A DNA stretch of 64,000 nt from Nitratireductor alexandrii. Its GTDB lineage: Bacteria > Pseudomonadota > Alphaproteobacteria > Rhizobiales > Rhizobiaceae. Where the stretch lies: assembly GCF_004000215.1 (NCBI RefSeq), contig NZ_RBVY01000008.1, forward strand, positions 62,001 to 126,000, in the 5' to 3' direction. Positions 59,722 to 64,000 of this stretch are shown here, piece after piece. The position numbers were made by a program, and so were the translations under genes. The notes beneath the pieces are model-generated. The model was given only the letters and a program-made list of their open reading frames with translations, was not told the origin of the DNA and ran no database searches. Numbering within the stretch: the first letter of the stretch is position 1; the number at the start of each line of letters is the position of its first letter.

Positions 59722-60000
59722 TCCCCGCCGGCGGGGCGCGTGCGGCCGCGGTTCCGGGGCGCGCCGGCCTGCCCGGTCGTCCTCCGCCAGGCCGACAAGC
59801 CGGCCCCGTCGCCTGTCTCGAACGCCCTGCACCCGCGCAATCGCATATCCCTTTCCGGACCGGGGGCCCGGCGGCCGCCGCGGCCGCCCGGATGGCGTCT
59901 TATGCGTGCCATTCCTTCCCCGGCGCAATACTGCTAACGTCTGCTGGTATTTTTCAAGCGGGGCGCGCCCCGGCACCCCGGCCGGTGGCGGAATGGCTGA

Positions 60001-61188
60001 ATGAACCTGGTGGAGCGCTACATCTTCCGGCGGATGTTCGAATTCGCCGCCATCGCGCTGGCGATTCTGACGCTCGTCATTCTCACCACCCAATTGCTCA
60101 ATCACATCGGCTTCCTGGTCGAGTCGCGCCAGTCCTTCCTGACGCTGGTGACGCTGGCGCTGATGCTGGTGCCGACGGTTCTGGTCGCGATCGCCCCCTT
60201 CGCCTTCCTGGTCGGCGCGATCGTGATCCTGGATGCCATGAACGCCGATTCCGAACTCGCGGTGATCGAGGCCGCCGGCGCCGGCCCGGCGACCTATATC
60301 CGCCCCGTCTTCCTGCTTGCCGCGCTGACGGCGGCCTTGTGTTTCGTCGTCAGCGTGTGGGTGGAGCCGCTGGCCAACCGCAAGGTCCGCGACATCGCCG
60401 CCACCGCCAATGCCGACCTGATCCGTGCCGCCGTCAGCGCCGGCGAATTCAAGGAGATCGAGGATGGGCTGTTCATCTCGGTGGATTCGTTCGGGGCCGA
60501 GGGCGACTTGCTCGGCGTGTTCATCGTCGACCGGCGCACCAGCGAGCGTGTATCCTATATCCACGCCAGGAGCGGGCAGCTCGCCCCGGTGAAGGGTGGC
60601 GGTTTCCTGCTGCTGACCAATGGCGAGATGCAGTCGGACTCCGAACCGGGCAAGCTCAGCTCGATCCGTTTCCAGACCCTGTCGCTTGACCTGTTCACCT
60701 ATCGCGGCCGCATGGGCGTCAACTATTCGCCGCGGCAATACCGCACCGGCGACCTGCTCGCGCTCGATCCCGCGACCGCGGGGCCTGGATTTGCGCCCGA
60801 CAAGGTCGCCAAGGAGATCAACCGCCGTTTCACCGATTGGCTCTACCCGCTCGCCTTCGCGCCGCTTCTGATCGTGTTCGGCGGCGGCGCGCGCTCGATA
60901 CGATCGCAGCAGCGCGTCATGCTGCTGGGGGCCGCGCTTTCCGGCTTCCTGGTGCGCGGCGTCGGCTATCTGGCGCTCGACGGATCGGGCCAAAGCACGC
61001 TCGCCGCGCTATTCGCCTATGCGATTCCGGTCTGCACTTTCGCCCTGTTTTCCGTCCTCGCGTTCGGCGGCGGCCTGCGGCTGCGTCCCGGTCGCGACCG
61101 GCGGCGGAACAGCTCGTCGCCCTACCGCGGCGGCAAGGCGGCGGTGCGCGGCGATCGGCCCGCCAATGCCGCCGCCGATGGCGGCTAA
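60001..61188 (+). CDS. LptF/LptG family (YjgP/YjgQ) permease
   Basis: A 395-aa inner-membrane protein. It starts VERYIFRRMFEFAAIALAIL like the family, has VPTVLVAIAPFAFLVGAI and DSELAVIEAAGAG, a periplasmic beta-jellyroll domain (~130-270), and three C-terminal membrane helices (WLYPLAFAPLLIVFGGGARS onward). The ~40-residue basic tail (RPGRDRRRN) is extra. LptF and LptG normally occur as a pair for LPS export; here only one is present, next to glycosyltransferases. It could be an extra copy serving another lipid. Confidence 0.87.
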   Translation: MNLVERYIFRRMFEFAAIALAILTLVILTTQLLNHIGFLVESRQSFLTLVTLALMLVPTVLVAIAPFAFLVGAIVILDAMNADSELAVIEAAGAGPATYIRPVFLLAALTAALCFVVSVWVEPLANRKVRDIAATANADLIRAAVSAGEFKEIEDGLFISVDSFGAEGDLLGVFIVDRRTSERVSYIHARSGQLAPVKGGGFLLLTNGEMQSDSEPGKLSSIRFQTLSLDLFTYRGRMGVNYSPRQYRTGDLLALDPATAGPGFAPDKVAKEINRRFTDWLYPLAFAPLLIVFGGGARSIRSQQRVMLLGAALSGFLVRGVGYLALDGSGQSTLAALFAYAIPVCTFALFSVLAFGGGLRLRPGRDRRRNSSSPYRGGKAAVRGDRPANAAADGG

Positions 61189-61206
61189 CGGAGCGACCGG
61201 GCTTCC

Positions 61207-62814
61207 ATGACCGACCGGAAGATCATCCGCCGGCTGCGCTGGCTGCTGCGCAGGCCGTGGTTGGCGGCGCTCCTGATCGTCGCCGCCCAGCAGGCGCTGC
61301 TTGTGGGATCGCGCGATCTGTGGTGGGCCGACGAGGTGCGCCATGCCGACGTGCTGCGCCACATGATCGAAAACGGCGACTGGCTGGCCCTGCGTTTGAA
61401 CGACGGCTTCTATCCCGACAAGCCGCCGGTTTATTTCTGGCTTCTGGCGCCCCTGGCCTGGCTGCGCGGGACGGTCGACGCGCCGCTGATCATGTCGGCG
61501 CACGCCCTGACCGTGGCCGCCGCGCTGTTGGCGCTCCTGGCGCTGGCGCGCGCCGTCGGCGCCGGGCGCGGCGCCGGGCTGGCGGCGGCCGTCATCTTCT
61601 CCACCGGCACCTACGTGCTGGTGCTCAGCCACTACGCGCGCATGGATTTCTTGTTCGCCGCGCTGATCGGCCTGTCTTGGGCCTGCCTGTTCGTCGGCGC
61701 GCGCGCGCGCTCCGTCTCGCCCGCCATGATCTGCGGATTTCTGTTGGCGGCGCTGGCGACCCTGACCAAGGGGCCGTTCGGGGCCGCGCTGCCGCTTGCC
61801 GCGCTGGTATCGTTCCTGATCCTCGGGCGGAATCTCAAACGGCTTGTCGCGGTCGATGTCGGGCTCGGGCTCGGGCTCGCGCTCGGACTTGTCGGCCTGT
61901 GGGTCTACGGCATCGGCCTGGCCGGCGGTCCGGCCTATGTCGAGGCGATCTTTTCCGGCCAGATCGGCGAGCGTGTCGCAAACGGCCGCGACGGCGTGCT
62001 CGGCATGCTGCGCTATGTCGCCACGCTGCCGCTGGTCTTCTTGCCCTGGAGCCTGGTTTTCCTCATGCCGGCCGGCACAAATGCATCGCGCGGCGCCGCG
62101 CCGGCCGCCGACGGGTTTCGGTATGCCTGGTCGGCCGCGCTCTCGGGTTTCGTGATCGTCAGCCTGGTCGGGGAAAAGCACGAATATTACCTGCTGCCGC
62201 TGCTGTTGCCGCTGTCGATCCTGGCCGCCGACCGGCTGCTGCGCCTGGCGCCGGCCTCCCGGGGGCGTTTCTGGGCTGGGGTGGCGCTGTTTTTCGTTCT
62301 GATCGCAGGCGTGCTGGTGGTCGCGCCCGCCGTCGTGCCCTATCGGCTCTGGCTGCCCGGTCTTGTCCTGTGCGCGGCGCTGTCTGCCGCGACCGCGCTC
62401 GCCCTTTTTCGGGCGCGCCAGCGTGCGGCGGTCGTCACGCTGGCGGTCGTGCTTGCCGGACAGACCCTTTGGATCAACGCCGTCGTGCTTGCCGTCATGC
62501 CCTCGCTCAACGCCGTCTTCAGTCCGCAGCCGGTCGTCGCGGCGCTGCGGCCCTATCTGCAAGGCGGCCATCGCCTCGCCGCCTACGGGTTGGTGCGCGG
62601 TGTGCTCGGCCACGATCTCAAGGCGACCTACGCCGAATTTCGCGACCGGGACGCGCTTCGGGCCTGGATCGAGGCGCAGGAAAAGCCGCTGGTCGTCATG
62701 CCGCGTCCGCGCTGGCGGCGCGATTTCGCGGACGACGCGACGCTGGAAATCGTTGCCGAGGTGCCGTTGGCGGGCGCCGTGCTGGTGATTGCGGCGGCCG
62801 GCGTGGAGCGATAG
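61207..62814 (+). CDS. Glycosyltransferase family 39 / ArnT-like membrane transferase (second paralogue)
   Basis: A 535-aa polytopic protein paralogous to the gene at 58015-59721. The same loop is WWADEVRHADVLRHMIENG with FYPDKPPVYFWLL. About twelve membrane helices and a short C-terminal soluble part follow. It begins 18 nt after the lptF-like gene and has GGAGCG upstream, so the two are co-transcribed. Likely function: transfer of a sugar from a polyprenyl carrier to an envelope lipid. Confidence 0.88.
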   Translation: MTDRKIIRRLRWLLRRPWLAALLIVAAQQALLVGSRDLWWADEVRHADVLRHMIENGDWLALRLNDGFYPDKPPVYFWLLAPLAWLRGTVDAPLIMSAHALTVAAALLALLALARAVGAGRGAGLAAAVIFSTGTYVLVLSHYARMDFLFAALIGLSWACLFVGARARSVSPAMICGFLLAALATLTKGPFGAALPLAALVSFLILGRNLKRLVAVDVGLGLGLALGLVGLWVYGIGLAGGPAYVEAIFSGQIGERVANGRDGVLGMLRYVATLPLVFLPWSLVFLMPAGTNASRGAAPAADGFRYAWSAALSGFVIVSLVGEKHEYYLLPLLLPLSILAADRLLRLAPASRGRFWAGVALFFVLIAGVLVVAPAVVPYRLWLPGLVLCAALSAATALALFRARQRAAVVTLAVVLAGQTLWINAVVLAVMPSLNAVFSPQPVVAALRPYLQGGHRLAAYGLVRGVLGHDLKATYAEFRDRDALRAWIEAQEKPLVVMPRPRWRRDFADDATLEIVAEVPLAGAVLVIAAAGVER

Positions 62815-62892
62815 GAAAGATGTCATGGCCCATGCGTCCTGGCGCGCCAGGCACGGTGGCGTGATGGTCTTTGCGAGCTGGAAAGTCGATCG

Positions 62893-63684
62893 GTGTCGGA
62901 ACCGCGCTTGAAGCCAGACGGATGGTCCCGGTTCTACATACCGGAGGTTCACGACGTCCATCCGGGGATGGAGGCGTCGCTCGAAGGGCTTCTCGCCCTG
63001 TTGCCGCCCGCCGCCCGGGACCGTGCCGCCCTGCTGGTCGTGCCGAATTGGCAAGGGCGGGAACCGCTCGAGCGAGACGGCGCGCTCGTCGCGCGCCTGC
63101 GGGCCCATCGCGGCGAAAAGGTTTTGCATGGCTGGACCCATTCGCTCGGCCCCGAGTTCTGGAACTGGCTGGTTTACGGCCACGACAACCGCTCCGAATT
63201 TGCCCGGCTCGGCGGCGACCAGGCGCTCGACCGGCTGCGCAAGGGCCGGGCGACGCTGGTCGAGACGCTTGGCGCGGCGCCGCGCTGGTTCTGCGCGCCG
63301 CGCTGGCAGCAGGCGCCGGCAGTCGCCGCCGCGCTCGGCCGGGTCGGGATAGCGCATCACCAGACGGCACGCGGATTGATGCTTGACGGCGAGTTCGTGC
63401 CCTGTCCGGCGTTGAATTTCGACGAGGGCGAGCGCCGCCTCAAGGCGGCCCTCGCCGGCCTGACCCGCCGGCCGGCCACAGCCAGGCTGCTGCGCACGCA
63501 GACCCCGTTCCGCTTGGCGCTGCATCCCGCCGACGCGGTCCGCCCCGCGATCCGGGCCGAGATCGAAACGCTCCTGCGCAGGCTCGACGATGATGGCTGG
63601 CGCCCGCTCGGTCTCGGCGAGGCGGCCGCGCGCTGGAAGCGCACGCGCGCCTCCGCTGCGCCCGGCAAGGCGGGGCCGCCATGA
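62893..63684 (+). CDS. Polysaccharide deacetylase family protein (DUF2334-like)
   Basis: A 263-aa protein of the NodB/DUF2334 fold. YIPEVHDVHPGMEASLEGLLALLP has the first Asp/His motif, VLHGWTHSLGPEFWNWLVYG the second His motif, and CAPRWQQAPAVAAAL the arginine-tryptophan segment. The start is GTG 62893. No signal peptide is seen, so it may act on a cytoplasmic-side glycolipid precursor. Its stop overlaps the next gene's start (ATGA). Confidence 0.82.
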   Translation: MSEPRLKPDGWSRFYIPEVHDVHPGMEASLEGLLALLPPAARDRAALLVVPNWQGREPLERDGALVARLRAHRGEKVLHGWTHSLGPEFWNWLVYGHDNRSEFARLGGDQALDRLRKGRATLVETLGAAPRWFCAPRWQQAPAVAAALGRVGIAHHQTARGLMLDGEFVPCPALNFDEGERRLKAALAGLTRRPATARLLRTQTPFRLALHPADAVRPAIRAEIETLLRRLDDDGWRPLGLGEAAARWKRTRASAAPGKAGPP

Positions 63685-64000
63685 AGGACGTGCTGTTTCT
63701 CGGCAACGGTCATGGCGAGGATACGATCGCCGTCAAGGTGTTGCGTGCGCTGCGCGCGCAGGCCGGGCCGGAGGCGCTCTCCGTCGAGGCCTGGCCGATG
63801 GTCGGCACAGGGGCGGCGTACCGCAAGGCCGGCGTCCCGGTGGTCGGCGCGCTCAACACGCTGCCCAGCGAGGGGTTCGCCACGCTCGACTGGTCGATGA
63901 TGTGGCGCGACCTGCAGGCCGGTTGGATCGCGACCCACTGGCGCCAGGTCCGCGCCGCGCGCGCCATGGCCGGCCGTTACCGCATGATGGTGGCGGTCGG
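63681..64000 (+). CDS. Lipid-A-disaccharide synthase-related protein, N-terminal part (cut by the window edge)
   Basis: The first 106 codons start MKDVLFLGNGHGEDTIAVKVLRAL, the opening of LpxB-related GT-B glycosyltransferases (known best from cyanobacteria), and continue WPMVGTGAAYRKAGVPVVG. The rest is beyond the window. Overlap with the deacetylase stop (ATGA) shows translational coupling in the same envelope operon. Confidence 0.75.
   Translation, partial: MKDVLFLGNGHGEDTIAVKVLRALRAQAGPEALSVEAWPMVGTGAAYRKAGVPVVGALNTLPSEGFATLDWSMMWRDLQAGWIATHWRQVRAARAMAGRYRMMVAV

Noticed and set aside
58213-59937. A 574-codon plus-strand frame opposite the first GT39 gene
   Set aside because: Low-complexity shadow (His/Arg/Gln-rich) of a clear membrane protein on the other strand.
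61009-63525. An 838-codon minus-strand frame opposite the second GT39 gene and the deacetylase
   Set aside because: Antisense to two recognised genes; no motif seen.

Overview
The window is GC-rich, densely coding DNA from an alphaproteobacterium, most probably a member of the Hyphomicrobiales (Rhizobiales). This is inferred from gene content: a cysG–DUF2849–cysI–cysH order, a Rhizobium-type PmtA phospholipid N-methyltransferase next to dnaJ, short RNase D, Zur, LysE and ComM genes, and CTAG-bounded palindromic intergenic repeats of a kind common in that order. I found no rRNA, tRNA, CRISPR, prophage or intact insertion sequence.

Layout. 1-3661 (-) is a sulfate assimilation/siroheme operon (cysG, DUF2849, cysI, start of cysH). 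A host-attachment-family gene follows at 3934-4383. 4388-10191 (-) is a LIV-type ABC importer operon ending in an alpha/beta hydrolase, with a divergent PAS-LuxR regulator. 11142-22258 holds housekeeping genes (PBP1A, RNase D, M20 dipeptidase, polA, LysE exporter, Zur, Gph, thioredoxin-like, Rpe). Here there is a candidate minus-strand small RNA (15635-15790) and two of three copies of a ~106-bp double-hairpin repeat.

22483-35010 is the most unusual region. A tightly packed operon encodes an exported caspase-like protein, two small unknown proteins, an exported WD40-caspase and an exported Memo-CapA fusion. It meets an exported MORN-repeat protein tail to tail, followed by two divergent secreted S1 proteases (V8-like and trypsin-like). 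Every product but one carries an export signal, and the exception is membrane-anchored. I read this as a possible envelope proteolysis system, which is inference.

35240-39566 holds dnaJ, pmtA and a copper cassette (small Met/Cys-rich protein, Tat-exported multicopper oxidase, decayed DUF411 gene, 48-aa membrane peptide). 39748-47697 carries ddl, comM, gshB, a GADEF/EAL protein, an SDR + SMP-30 lactonase pair and an RlpA-like protein. 47867-57999 is an amino-sugar / N-acetylmuramic acid module: nagA, SIS deaminase, GntR regulator and BadF-type kinase face murQ, a sugar ABC importer and a D-tagatose-3-epimerase-like enzyme, with inverted copies of a TGGTAT repeat in the shared promoter region. 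58015-64000 is an envelope glycolipid cluster: two paralogous GT39/ArnT-like transferases around an LptF-like permease, then a polysaccharide deacetylase and the start of an LpxB-related gene.
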